NCBI GenBank assembly: GCA_003851245.1
Contig: BHEP01000001.1
Location: 62,001 to 126,000, forward strand
Direction: 5' to 3'
DNA from: Bacteroidales bacterium
GTDB lineage: Bacteria; Bacteroidota; Bacteroidia; Bacteroidales; Azobacteroidaceae
Length of the DNA: 64,000 nucleotides
Shown here: positions 45,587 through 53,579 of the stretch, piece after piece
How the letters are laid out: every line of letters starts with the position of its first letter
Position numbering within the stretch: position 1 is the first letter of the stretch
Notes under the pieces: generated by a model
What the model was told of the DNA's origin: nothing
Databases searched by the model: none
The model's input: the letters and a program-made list of their open reading frames with translations, nothing else
Program-made: the position numbers and the translations under genes

Positions 45587-46636
45587 TTACACTATAAACA
45601 TAACATCTCCAAAGGCTCCAAATCTATATTTTTCTTTGATAGCTTCTTGGTATATACTCATTATTTGGTCATATCCTCCAAAAGCACTGGTTAGCATAAG
45701 CATGGTTGAAAGAGGGGTATGAAAGTTTGTAATCATACAATTTGCTACAGAAAAATCGTAGGTGGGGAAGATAAATTTATTTGTCCATCCACCAAACTCT
45801 TTAAGTAAGCCCTGTGTAGTTACTGTGCTCTCGGTAGCTCTTACTACAGATGTTCCTACAGCACAAACTTTTTTATTTTTCGTTTTTGCCTCATTTACAA
45901 TCCTAACAGCTTCTTCTCCAATAACAGCTTGTTCGGAGTCCATTTTATGCTTTGTAAGATCTTCAACATCAATCTCTCTAAAGTTGCCTAGACCTGTGTG
46001 AACAGTTATAAATGAAAATAAGCAGCCCTTAATTTCCAATCTTTTCAGCAATTCTCTGCTGAAATGCAATCCTGCGGCAGGGGCAATAACAGCGCCTTCA
46101 TTTTTGGCAAATATGGTTTGGTAGCGTTCGGAGTCGGACGCTTCTACTGGCCTATCTATATATTTTGGTATAGGAGTCTCGCCTAGAGAATGCAATGTTT
46201 TCTTAAATTCTAGGTTAGAACCATCATATAGAAAGCGCAAAGTTCTACCCCTAGAGGTGGTATTGTCAATCACTTCAGCAACCATAGAATCATCTTCACC
46301 AAAGTATAGTTTGTTGCCTATTCTAATTTTGCGTGCAGGATCTACCAAAACATCCCATAGGCGGAGATCTTCATTCAACTCTCTTAGTAAGAAAACTTCT
46401 ATTTTAGCCCCCGTCTTTTCTTTATTTCCATAAAGGCGGGCAGGAAACACCTGCGTATCATTGAAAATAAAGACATCCTGATCATCAAAATATTCAAGAA
46501 TATCTTTGAATATTCTATGTTCTATTTTTCCACTATCTTTATGTACAACCAGCATCCTGGATTCGTCCCTATTTGCTTGAGGATACTGTGCTATAAGCTC
46601 CTCAGGAAGGTTAAATCTAAATTTTGACAGCTTCAT
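45587..46636 (-). CDS. queA: S-adenosylmethionine:tRNA ribosyltransferase-isomerase
   Basis: Adds the epoxycyclopentanediol precursor of queuosine to preQ1-modified tRNA, using SAM. The 349-residue protein has the QueA signature stretches [20 protein letters not shown] near the N-terminus, [24 protein letters not shown] and the C-terminal [18 protein letters not shown]. It lies 17 nt downstream of truB in an RNA-modification and envelope operon. No preQ1 riboswitch is visible nearby. Confidence 0.95.
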   Translation of the reverse strand: MKLSKFRFNLPEELIAQYPQANRDESRMLVVHKDSGKIEHRIFKDILEYFDDQDVFIFNDTQVFPARLYGNKEKTGAKIEVFLLRELNEDLRLWDVLVDPARKIRIGNKLYFGEDDSMVAEVIDNTTSRGRTLRFLYDGSNLEFKKTLHSLGETPIPKYIDRPVEASDSERYQTIFAKNEGAVIAPAAGLHFSRELLKRLEIKGCLFSFITVHTGLGNFREIDVEDLTKHKMDSEQAVIGEEAVRIVNEAKTKNKKVCAVGTSVVRATESTVTTQGLLKEFGGWTNKFIFPTYDFSVANCMITNFHTPLSTMLMLTSAFGGYDQIMSIYQEAIKEKYRFGAFGDVMFIV

Positions 46637-46653
46637 ATTTTATTGTTTTATTT

Positions 46654-47364
46654 TTAATTTGAAGTTTGAACTTCAGGCGAACAATCAAATAATTGTTCAA
46701 TATTTTCTATATCCATACAGTCTTTTAGGCAAACATCTCCGATTCGCGTGCGTATCAAACTGCTTAGGTATGCACCAGAGTTTAAAGCTAGACCTATGTC
46801 TCTCGCAAGTGATCTTATATAGGTTCCTTTGCTACAAACTACCCTTATTGTGATTTTGGGGAAGTTATAAGCAAGAAGTTCTATTTCGTCAATGACCAAT
46901 ATTTTGGGTGCCAAATTGACTTCTATTCCCTTTCTTGCCAAGCTGTATGCCCTTTCACCATTGATTTTGCAGGCAGAATATGCAGGTGGAATTTGCTCTA
47001 TTGTGCCAATAAATTTCAAGAGTGTTTTTTCTACGAGTTCTTGAGAAATATGATCCGTATCATATCTGCAATCAATGGGGGTTTCTAAGTCAAAAGATGG
47101 AGTGCTAGCTCCTAGCTCAAGGCAGGCCACATATTCTTTTGTATGATCTTGAAACTCTGAGATCCGTTTCGTCGCCTTGCCTGTGCAGATTATCATCACA
47201 CCTGTTGCTAAGGGGTCAAGAGTTCCGGCGTGTCCTACTTTGAGTTTTTTGATGTTTAATCGATGGGAGAGTGTATATCTTATTTTGGCAACCAAGTTGA
47301 ATGATGTCCACTCTAAGGGCTTATTAAAATGTAAAACCTTTCCATTTTCATAAGTTGTGCTCAT
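46654..47364 (-). CDS. truB: tRNA pseudouridine-55 synthase
   Basis: Makes pseudouridine 55 in the T loop of tRNA. The 236-residue protein has the catalytic motif KVGHAGTLDPLATGVM near 42-57 (Asp nucleophile), the active-site Tyr/Lys stretch QIPPAYSACKINGERAY and KGTYIRSLARDIG. The C-terminus is short, without a PUA domain, as in many Bacteroidota. Downstream of uppP by 4 nt. Confidence 0.95.
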   Translation of the reverse strand: MSTTYENGKVLHFNKPLEWTSFNLVAKIRYTLSHRLNIKKLKVGHAGTLDPLATGVMIICTGKATKRISEFQDHTKEYVACLELGASTPSFDLETPIDCRYDTDHISQELVEKTLLKFIGTIEQIPPAYSACKINGERAYSLARKGIEVNLAPKILVIDEIELLAYNFPKITIRVVCSKGTYIRSLARDIGLALNSGAYLSSLIRTRIGDVCLKDCMDIENIEQLFDCSPEVQTSN

Positions 47365-47368
47365 AGAC

Positions 47369-48172
47369 TTATGTAATATTTAAGTTTATTCCTAAGAAAG
47401 ATAGTATCAAAAGAATAGATCCAAGAATGATACGATAGTATCCAAAAGCCTTAAATCCATATTTGCTAACATAGGATATGAAAAACTTTATGGTAATAAG
47501 GGCTACTATGAATGCCACGACGTTTCCGAAAATAAGGATGTCTAAATTTTCCATCAACACGGCCCTGCTATTAGAACTCATCATTAGCTTCAATAGCTTG
47601 TAGGCTGTTGCTGCAAACATGGTGGGGACGGCCAAGAAAAAAGAAAATTCGGTGGCATTTCTGCGTGTTAGCCCTTGTCCCATTCCTCCTACTATGGTTG
47701 CCATGGAGCGCGAAACTCCAGGGATCATAGCAATACATTGGGCAACGCCTATTTTGAGAGCCTTTATGTCTGTAACCTCCTGATCTTTAACGGGTTTGTT
47801 GAACCATTTGTCCACAAATAGCATTATTATACCCCCCAAAACAAGGGATATAGCTACCACTTCTACGCTTTCCAAGAGTTCGTCGATAAAGTCGCTCAAA
47901 GCAAATCCGAAGACTGCTGCGGGTATAAATGCAATAAAAAGCGTCCTGTAAAAAGCGAAGCTTTGAAAAAAGCGTTTGCGATATACTACTACTACCGAAA
48001 GGATTGCTCCTAGCTGAATTATAACCGTAAATGCTTTTACAAATTCGGTGCTTTGCACATTTAGTATTTTTTGTGCAATTATCATATGCCCTGTAGACGA
48101 TACAGGCAAAAACTCTGTGAGTCCCTCTATTATTGCAATAATGAGGGTTTGTATCCAATTCATTTGCTCCAT
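47369..48172 (-). CDS. uppP: Undecaprenyl-diphosphatase
   Basis: Recycles the undecaprenyl-PP carrier of peptidoglycan and other glycans, giving bacitracin tolerance. The 267-residue integral membrane protein of the BacA/UppP family shows the two conserved motifs EGLTEFLPVSSTGHMI near 15-30 (catalytic Glu and Ser) and GVSRSMATIVGGM near 160-172, with about seven to eight hydrophobic segments. Located between DUF3098 and truB in the same operon. Confidence 0.95.
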   Translation of the reverse strand: MEQMNWIQTLIIAIIEGLTEFLPVSSTGHMIIAQKILNVQSTEFVKAFTVIIQLGAILSVVVVYRKRFFQSFAFYRTLFIAFIPAAVFGFALSDFIDELLESVEVVAISLVLGGIIMLFVDKWFNKPVKDQEVTDIKALKIGVAQCIAMIPGVSRSMATIVGGMGQGLTRRNATEFSFFLAVPTMFAATAYKLLKLMMSSNSRAVLMENLDILIFGNVVAFIVALITIKFFISYVSKYGFKAFGYYRIILGSILLILSFLGINLNIT

Positions 48173-48198
48173 ATAAGCTTTATTCTGATTTTATTTAG

Positions 48199-48435
48199 TC
48201 ACTTGTTTCTTTGCTTATCTTTTTTAAGTATACCCCAAATGACCATAATAAAGCCAGCCATTGTAACTATTGGGGCAACTACAATTTGTCTTTTGCCAAA
48301 AATAGATGGGTCAAAGCCAGTTTCTTCAGTTGTTTTACCTCCTGTCATAAGCGCAAAACCTATGGTAATGACTATCATGGCGATTGCAATAAGTACGAAA
48401 TTTGTTTTGCCTAAGGCAAATTCTTTTTTATCCAT
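48199..48435 (-). CDS. DUF3098 small membrane protein
   Basis: A 78-residue protein with two membrane spans (about 13-30, LIAIAMIVITIGFALM; about 52-70, VVAPIVTMAGFIMVIWG). Between them is a polar loop containing GFDPSIFGKRQ, the mark of DUF3098, a Bacteroidota-specific family. Found between ftsX and uppP, as in related genomes, so it probably belongs to envelope or division functions; no activity is known. Confidence 0.85.
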   Translation of the reverse strand: MDKKEFALGKTNFVLIAIAMIVITIGFALMTGGKTTEETGFDPSIFGKRQIVVAPIVTMAGFIMVIWGILKKDKQRNK

Positions 48436-48448
48436 ATTATATTAATTA

Positions 48449-49327
48449 TTATATTTTATACATTTCACCAATATTCATTCTTAAATATTTATTTACAGAC
48501 CAATATGTTGCTATTAAAGATATGCCTATGCCGAGAGCAAGCACGATAATGAATACAATAATGAGAGTGTCTATACTCATTAGCCCAGAAAAATTACTTA
48601 TGCCTTCGGAAATATAAAAAAGGAGTCCTAGGAGCATAGTAATCGCAATGAAGGCGGCCACAATTCCAGAAATAAGATTGGCCTGTAAGAATGGTTTTCT
48701 GATAAATCCATCCGTGGCGCCTACCAATTTCATTGTGTATATAAGAAATCGTTTGGAATAAATCATGAGTCTTATGGTGTTGTTTATCAGTGCAAAGGAG
48801 ATTAGTAGTAGAACCGACGATAATATCGCTAATATTAATCCGGCGCGGTTCATATTTTCGTTCACTGATTGCATAAGTTCTTTTTTGTACAGGACATCTT
48901 GGATATTTGTTTTTGTTTTTAGGTCTTTTTCAATCATTTGAATGCTGTCGCTGTTGGCATATTCCGATTTTAGACGAATTTCTATTGATGCCGAAAGAGG
49001 ATTGAATCCCAAGAAGTCATCAGGGTTTTCTCCTAATTCCTCTTCAAGCTCTTTTGCTGCCTGTTCTTTAGAAATGTAAGTGGCCGATTTGACGTAAGTA
49101 GCCAAATCCAGGCTTTTTTGCAATTGTTTTATCTCAGCATTGCTCATTTTGTCATTCAAAATGATGGTAAAAGAAAGATTTTCTTTTATGTAGATGGATA
49201 ATTTATTCGCAAAAAGAGCCAGCATAACAAGTAGTCCTAGTAAAAAGAGGACTAATGCTATGCTAATTGTTGCTGTAACTTTAGAATTAATAAAAGTAGC
49301 AGAAGTAATTCTAGCGCTTTTCTCCAT
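48449..49327 (-). CDS. ftsX: FtsX-like cell-division permease
   Basis: The 292-residue protein has four membrane spans (about 21-42, 168-190, 215-240, 262-285) and a large periplasmic loop after the first. This is the FtsX topology: with ATPase FtsE it controls peptidoglycan hydrolases during division. ftsE is not adjacent, which is normal in Bacteroidota. First gene of ftsX-DUF3098-uppP-truB-queA. A promoter-like box lies 82 nt upstream. Confidence 0.9.
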   Translation of the reverse strand: MEKSARITSATFINSKVTATISIALVLFLLGLLVMLALFANKLSIYIKENLSFTIILNDKMSNAEIKQLQKSLDLATYVKSATYISKEQAAKELEEELGENPDDFLGFNPLSASIEIRLKSEYANSDSIQMIEKDLKTKTNIQDVLYKKELMQSVNENMNRAGLILAILSSVLLLISFALINNTIRLMIYSKRFLIYTMKLVGATDGFIRKPFLQANLISGIVAAFIAITMLLGLLFYISEGISNFSGLMSIDTLIIVFIIVLALGIGISLIATYWSVNKYLRMNIGEMYKI

Positions 49328-49408
49328 TGTTTTATTTAGAAGTTTGGCAAAACCAAATCTTTATTTTTTTTTACAGCAAAATTGAAAACAATCTCGCCAA
49401 ATTCACTG

Positions 49409-49416
49409 CAAAAGTA
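49409..49416 (-). promoter_or_regulatory. -7 box of ftsX operon
   Basis: Minus strand TACTTTTG in the 138-nt gap between miaB and ftsX; no clear -33. Confidence 0.45.
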
Positions 49417-49465
49417 CATAGAAAAAAGTATATTCCCTATTATATTTTGTCTTTTTATTGTTTTA

Positions 49466-50833
49466 TTATTCAATAGGCTCTCCAAATAGAGTGGCCGAGG
49501 ATGCGTCAGTGACCCTTACCATCACTAAATCGCCGACCTTATAATTATGTTTTTCAAAAATAATTACATTGTTTTGGGAGTTTCTACCATAAATTTTATC
49601 CTTAGATCGTTTGGAATAGCCCTCGACTATAATTTCATAGGTCTTGCCGATAGCATTTTTGTTGTTTTCCAAAGATATTTCTCTTTGCAGATCAATAATT
49701 TCTTGTAAGCGTCGACTTTTAATCTCTTCAGAAACATTGTCGGGAAGATTTTTTGCGGCATAGGTGCCAGGGCGTTCAGAATATTTGAATGTAAAAGCCA
49801 AATCAAATTTCACCTCTCTAATCAACGAAAGTGTTTCTTGGTGGTCTTCTTCGCTTTCTGAATGGAAACCGCAAAAAAGATCTGTAGACAAGGCGCATTC
49901 AGGAATAAGCTGCTTAATCTTGGCTATTCTTTGCATATACCATTCCCTGTCGTAGGAGCGATTCATGGCCTTGAGTATTTTTGAGCTGCCCGATTGTGCT
50001 GGTAGGTGTATGTGCTTACAGATGTTGTGATATTTGGCAATAATGGCTATTGTTTCGTCGCTCATATCCTTTGGGTGGGAGGTGTTGAAGCGTATTCGCA
50101 TCTGCGGAGCTTCTAGGGCTACTGTTTCTAATAGTTGCGTAAAGTCAATATTTTCAGACTCGTTTTTATACGAGTAAGAATTTACATTTTGTCCAAGTAA
50201 GGTGACTTCTTTATAGCCTTGCTCTTTAAGATTATTTAGTTCGCTTAAGATGCTCTCTATTTCCCTGCTTCTCTCTCTACCCCTTGTATATGGCACAATG
50301 CAATAAGTGCAAAAGTTGTTACATCCTCTCATAATAGATATGAAGCTAGATATTTTAGCCCCTGTTATTTTCAATGGCATAACATCTCTGTAGGTCTCTG
50401 TAGTAGACAGGCTCACATTAATAGCTTTTTCTCCATTTTCTACAGAGGCAAAAAGATGGGGAAGGTCAAGATAGGCATCCGGCCCTACTACCAAATCTAC
50501 CTTGTGCTGGCTCAAAAGGTCTTCTTTTATGCGTTCAGCCATACAGCCCAATACGCCAATAATAAGGTTTTTGCGCTTCTTCTTTAGGGATTGAAAGTAT
50601 TGTAGGCGAGCGTGCACCTTTTGTTCCGCACTTTCGCGAATGGAGCAGGTATTTACTAAAATGGCATCAGCCTCTTCTATCTTTGTCGTTGTTTTATAGC
50701 CGTCCATTTGCATTATAGAAGCCACAACCTCACTGTCAGCTACGTTCATTTGACAACCGTAGGTTTCAATAAATAATTTTTTTGTATAAATGCCTTCGGT
50801 AGTATTTTTTTTATCTTCTAAATTATAAGTCAT
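49466..50833 (-). CDS. miaB: tRNA-i6A37 methylthiotransferase
   Basis: A radical SAM enzyme adding a methylthio group to i6A37 in tRNA. The 455-residue protein has all three parts: the UPF0004 domain with cluster cysteines (IETYGCQMNVADSE, NTCSIRESAEQK, VLGCMAER), the radical SAM core with MRGCNNFCTYCIVPY, and the C-terminal TRAM domain (about 385-455, ending SSATLFGEPIE). Separate from the ftsX operon by a 138-nt gap with a promoter. Confidence 0.96.
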   Translation of the reverse strand: MTYNLEDKKNTTEGIYTKKLFIETYGCQMNVADSEVVASIMQMDGYKTTTKIEEADAILVNTCSIRESAEQKVHARLQYFQSLKKKRKNLIIGVLGCMAERIKEDLLSQHKVDLVVGPDAYLDLPHLFASVENGEKAINVSLSTTETYRDVMPLKITGAKISSFISIMRGCNNFCTYCIVPYTRGRERSREIESILSELNNLKEQGYKEVTLLGQNVNSYSYKNESENIDFTQLLETVALEAPQMRIRFNTSHPKDMSDETIAIIAKYHNICKHIHLPAQSGSSKILKAMNRSYDREWYMQRIAKIKQLIPECALSTDLFCGFHSESEEDHQETLSLIREVKFDLAFTFKYSERPGTYAAKNLPDNVSEEIKSRRLQEIIDLQREISLENNKNAIGKTYEIIVEGYSKRSKDKIYGRNSQNNVIIFEKHNYKVGDLVMVRVTDASSATLFGEPIE

Positions 50834-50962
50834 CTTTTTTTATTTTAGTTAAATATTATTGGGCTTAAAATATTTTTTATGTTTTTAACTGTTAAAAATA
50901 GGCATATATTAATCAATTTGCATGAATTAACATTAATTAATATTATTTTTAAGCATAAAATT

Positions 50963-50992
50963 TTGTATTTCTTAAAAAACCTTTTATCTTTG
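50963..50992 (+). promoter_or_regulatory. Promoter of small RNA gene 2
   Basis: TTG at 50963-50965, a 19-nt gap, then TATCTTTG at 50985-50992: a full consensus promoter with no reading frame after it before the terminator hairpin. Confidence 0.75.
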
Positions 50993-50997
50993 CAATT

Positions 50998-51080
50998 GAA
51001 AAACGTAAAATTTTTTCATAGTTAAGGTTTTGGTTAAATGGATTAGGGGTGGTTGTGAAACTACCCCTAATGGTTTTAAA
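50998..51080 (+). ncRNA. Small RNA gene 2, about 80 nt, related in form to small RNA 1
   Basis: Starts about 6 nt after the promoter. The body has TTTTTTCATAGTTAAGGTT and GATTAGG, resembling TTTTTCATGGT, TAAGGTT and GATTGG in small RNA 1 in the same order. It ends in a 13-bp hairpin (51042-51054 with 51059-51071) capped by a GTGA tetraloop, followed by GGTTTTAAAT. The next gene has its own promoter, so this is not its leader. The 127 nt before the promoter (50834-50960) are plain AT-rich DNA. Function unknown. Confidence 0.68.
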
Positions 51081-51102
51081 TAAACTTTTCACTTCATTTT
51101 TT

Positions 51103-51132
51103 TTGTTCTTATCATTTTTCTTACTAAATTTG
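51103..51132 (+). promoter_or_regulatory. Promoter of small membrane protein gene 51155
   Basis: TTG at 51103-51105, 19 nt, then TAAATTTG at 51125-51132, ending 22 nt before the ATG. Confidence 0.72.
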
Positions 51133-51154
51133 ACCTGCAAAAATAAACATTTTT

Positions 51155-51550
51155 ATGGACAATCTAAAAGAATACATACCCTTATTGATAATTGCGGCCT
51201 CTTTTTTGTTTTCGTGGTTGGGGTCTTCAAAGAGGAAAAAAGCTAATGCAGCTAAAGTTGGATTACCTCCTATAATTACTCAAGATGCTGGTAATAAAAG
51301 ATCTAAGCCTAAGCCTATTCCCTTGTTTAGGCCTTCAAAAAAGGAATCCTCTCCCTCTATTACTGCGGAAGTATTGGAATCCTCAGACACTATTGACCAT
51401 TACTTTTCAGCGTCTTTGGAAGTCTCATCGCCAGAAGAATATAATATTGAAGATGCTCCATTGAGTACATTCGATTTTAGAGCCCTGCAAAACGCCGAAG
51501 AGCTAAAAAAGGCGGTTCTCTACTCCGAGATTTTGGCACGTAGGTTTTGA
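51155..51550 (+). CDS. Conserved Bacteroidales single-span membrane protein, unknown function
   Basis: A 131-residue protein with one N-terminal membrane span (about 8-22, YIPLLIIAASFLFSWLG) followed by a Lys/Arg stretch that keeps the rest cytoplasmic. A Pro/Ser-rich linker leads to an acidic C-terminal part ending ELKKAVLYSEILARRF. From memory, that tail (AVIYSEILNRK-like) is conserved in small proteins of this order. No catalytic motif. Good promoter and regular spacing make it a real gene; function not known. Confidence 0.8.
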   Translation: MDNLKEYIPLLIIAASFLFSWLGSSKRKKANAAKVGLPPIITQDAGNKRSKPKPIPLFRPSKKESSPSITAEVLESSDTIDHYFSASLEVSSPEEYNIEDAPLSTFDFRALQNAEELKKAVLYSEILARRF

Positions 51551-51627
51551 ACAAACTCCAGCTTTTACGATAGCAAAATTAAAAATAATTTTAAATTTAT
51601 ATATATTAAATATTTTAAGTACAAATT

Positions 51628-53121
51628 ATGGCTTTTAAATCAATTTCTGCCGAAGAGGCAGCGAGTTTCATTCAGCACGATGATGTTGTAGGTTTTAGTG
51701 GCTTTACGGCTGCTGGCTGCCCCAAGGCAGTAACAATGGCTTTGGCAAAACGTGCAGAGGCAGAGCACGCAGCAGGTCGCCCTTTCAAGATAGGCATGTT
51801 TACGGGAGCCTCCACAGGCGATTCCATTGATGGTTGCCTCTCGAGGGCTCATGCCATAAAATTTCGCTCGCCCTATCAGTCTACCAAAGACATGCGAGTA
51901 GAGCTAAACAATAGGGATGCTCATTATTTTGATCTGCATCTGTCGGAGTTAGCTCAATATTTGCGTTATGGCTTTTTGCCCAGACCTAGGGTTGTGATTT
52001 TGGAAGCCTGCGATATTACCGCCGACGGGAAAATTACTCCTACATCAGGAGTTGGAATAGCTCCCACCCTGGCTCATCTTGCCGATATTGTTATTGTAGA
52101 GCTCAACAAGCAACATCCTAAGAGTCTTTCTGGGATGCACGATATTTATGAGCCCCTGGATCCACCCTTGCGCAGAGAAATTCCTATTTATAGTCCCAGC
52201 GATAGGATAGGAGTTCCATATATACAGGTAGATCCCAAGAAAATTGTGGGTATTGTAGAGACCGATTTTCCCAATGAGGTTGGCGATTTTGCCCCCCTTG
52301 ACGAAGTTACGGAGCTGATAGGTAAAAATGTGACCGATTTTTTTGTTTCTGAAATTAAATTGGGAAAGATACCTGCTACTTTTTTGCCCATTCAGTCGGG
52401 CGTAGGAAATATTGCCAATGCCGTATTAGGAGCACTGGGTATGAACAAAGATATTCCCGCATTTCAGGTTTATACTGAAGTTATTCAAGATGCCGTAATT
52501 GACTTAATGAAAAAAGGAAGGGTTACCTTTGCTAGTGGATGCTCTCTTACCTTGAGCAGTGCCGCGCTGAAGGAGGTATACGACAATATAGAAGATTTTA
52601 AGAAAAAAATGGTTTTGCGCCCCCAAGAAATATCTAACAATCCAGAGATTGCTAGACGATTGGGACTTATAGCTATCAATACAGCCTTGGAAGCTGATAT
52701 TTTTGGTAATATCAATTCTACCCATGTTGTAGGAACTAAGATGATGAACGGTATTGGAGGCTCGGCCGATTTTTGTCGCAATGCCTACCTATCGGTATTT
52801 ACTACCCCTTCTACAGCCAAGGGCGGAAAGATTAGTGCCATAGTACCTATGGTGTCTCATCAAGACCACAGTGAGCATTCTGTTAAGGTATTGATTACCG
52901 AATGTGGAGTTGCCGACTTGCGAGGTCTATCGCCAATTCAAAGGGCTGAGTCCATTATTGAAAATTGCGTACATCCATCTTACAAGTCTTCATTGACGGA
53001 ATACCTCAAGCTGGGAGTCAAAGGACATACTCCTCAGCATCTAGGGGCTTGTTTTGCTTTTCATGCAGCCTTCAACAAAACTGGAGATATGAGAAATATC
53101 GATTGGAATCAGTATAAATAA
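51628..53121 (+). CDS. Acetyl-CoA hydrolase/transferase family: succinyl-CoA:acetate CoA-transferase-like
   Basis: A class I CoA-transferase of 497 residues. The catalytic Glu is expected in VYTEVIQDAVIDLM, and the oxyanion/CoA motif is GIGGSADFCRNAYLSVF near 375-392. N-terminal GFSGFTAAGCPKAV and STGDSIDG are also typical of the AarC/SucT group. In succinate- and propionate-forming Bacteroidales it moves CoA between succinate, acetate and propionate. Acetyl-CoA:butyrate-type variants cannot be excluded. A strong palindromic terminator follows. Confidence 0.9.
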   Translation: MAFKSISAEEAASFIQHDDVVGFSGFTAAGCPKAVTMALAKRAEAEHAAGRPFKIGMFTGASTGDSIDGCLSRAHAIKFRSPYQSTKDMRVELNNRDAHYFDLHLSELAQYLRYGFLPRPRVVILEACDITADGKITPTSGVGIAPTLAHLADIVIVELNKQHPKSLSGMHDIYEPLDPPLRREIPIYSPSDRIGVPYIQVDPKKIVGIVETDFPNEVGDFAPLDEVTELIGKNVTDFFVSEIKLGKIPATFLPIQSGVGNIANAVLGALGMNKDIPAFQVYTEVIQDAVIDLMKKGRVTFASGCSLTLSSAALKEVYDNIEDFKKKMVLRPQEISNNPEIARRLGLIAINTALEADIFGNINSTHVVGTKMMNGIGGSADFCRNAYLSVFTTPSTAKGGKISAIVPMVSHQDHSEHSVKVLITECGVADLRGLSPIQRAESIIENCVHPSYKSSLTEYLKLGVKGHTPQHLGACFAFHAAFNKTGDMRNIDWNQYK

Positions 53122-53140
53122 TATTGACGACATTTATATA

Positions 53141-53178
53141 AAAATAAGGAGCTAGCAAATTTGCTAGCTCCTTATTTT
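53141..53178 (+). terminator. Terminator after CoA-transferase gene
   Basis: A perfect 38-bp palindrome (AAAATAAGGAGCTAGCAAAT and its complement), 19 nt after the stop, ending in TTATTTTTT. It can act on both strands. Confidence 0.9.
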
Positions 53179-53259
53179 TTAGTGCCGTGCATGACTTATA
53201 TGGTATACAATGGAAACGCATAAGAACGAAGAGATGTATGCCAAGAAACGATTGGGAAT

Positions 53260-53469
53260 ATGATTGGCAATAGGTCTCGCAATCCAAGACTATACTTCGC
53301 ACTTATGTCATGTCTTATTGGGGGATTATTGTCAGTATTGCAATGGAAAAGCCCCGATAATTATGCCCAGAATATGTTTTTCTTTGTTTGGTTTGGAGTT
53401 TCTTTGACTGTTTTTCTTTTTTTGTTTTATATGTATAAATTTATACAGGAGAGAGAAAAGGATAAGTAG
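53260..53469 (+). CDS. Small two-span membrane protein, unknown
   Basis: A 69-residue protein: basic N-terminus (NRSRNPR), membrane span at about 12-27, a short polar loop (QWKSPDNYAQN), a second span at about 38-58 and a charged C-terminus (EREKDK), so both ends are probably cytoplasmic. ATG 53260 is the only ATG in frame after an upstream stop. It sits alone between two strong terminators. I do not recognise the family; the two-span pattern makes it more likely real than chance. Confidence 0.55.
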   Translation: MIGNRSRNPRLYFALMSCLIGGLLSVLQWKSPDNYAQNMFFFVWFGVSLTVFLFLFYMYKFIQEREKDK

Positions 53470-53505
53470 ATAGGGCGGCTTGAAAGAGTATGCGCCCCTT
53501 ATCAT

Positions 53506-53547
53506 AAAATAAAGAGTCCTCAATAAGTATTGAGGACTCTTTATTTT
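53506..53547. terminator. Bidirectional terminator between convergent genes
   Basis: An 18-bp perfect stem (53506-53523 with 53530-53547) and 6-nt loop, with A/T-rich ends on both sides. It serves the small membrane protein gene (+) and the HEAT/DUF1080 gene (-). Confidence 0.92.
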
Positions 53548-53579
53548 AGTGTACTATTGGCTCTTTCTTTTACAAGTTT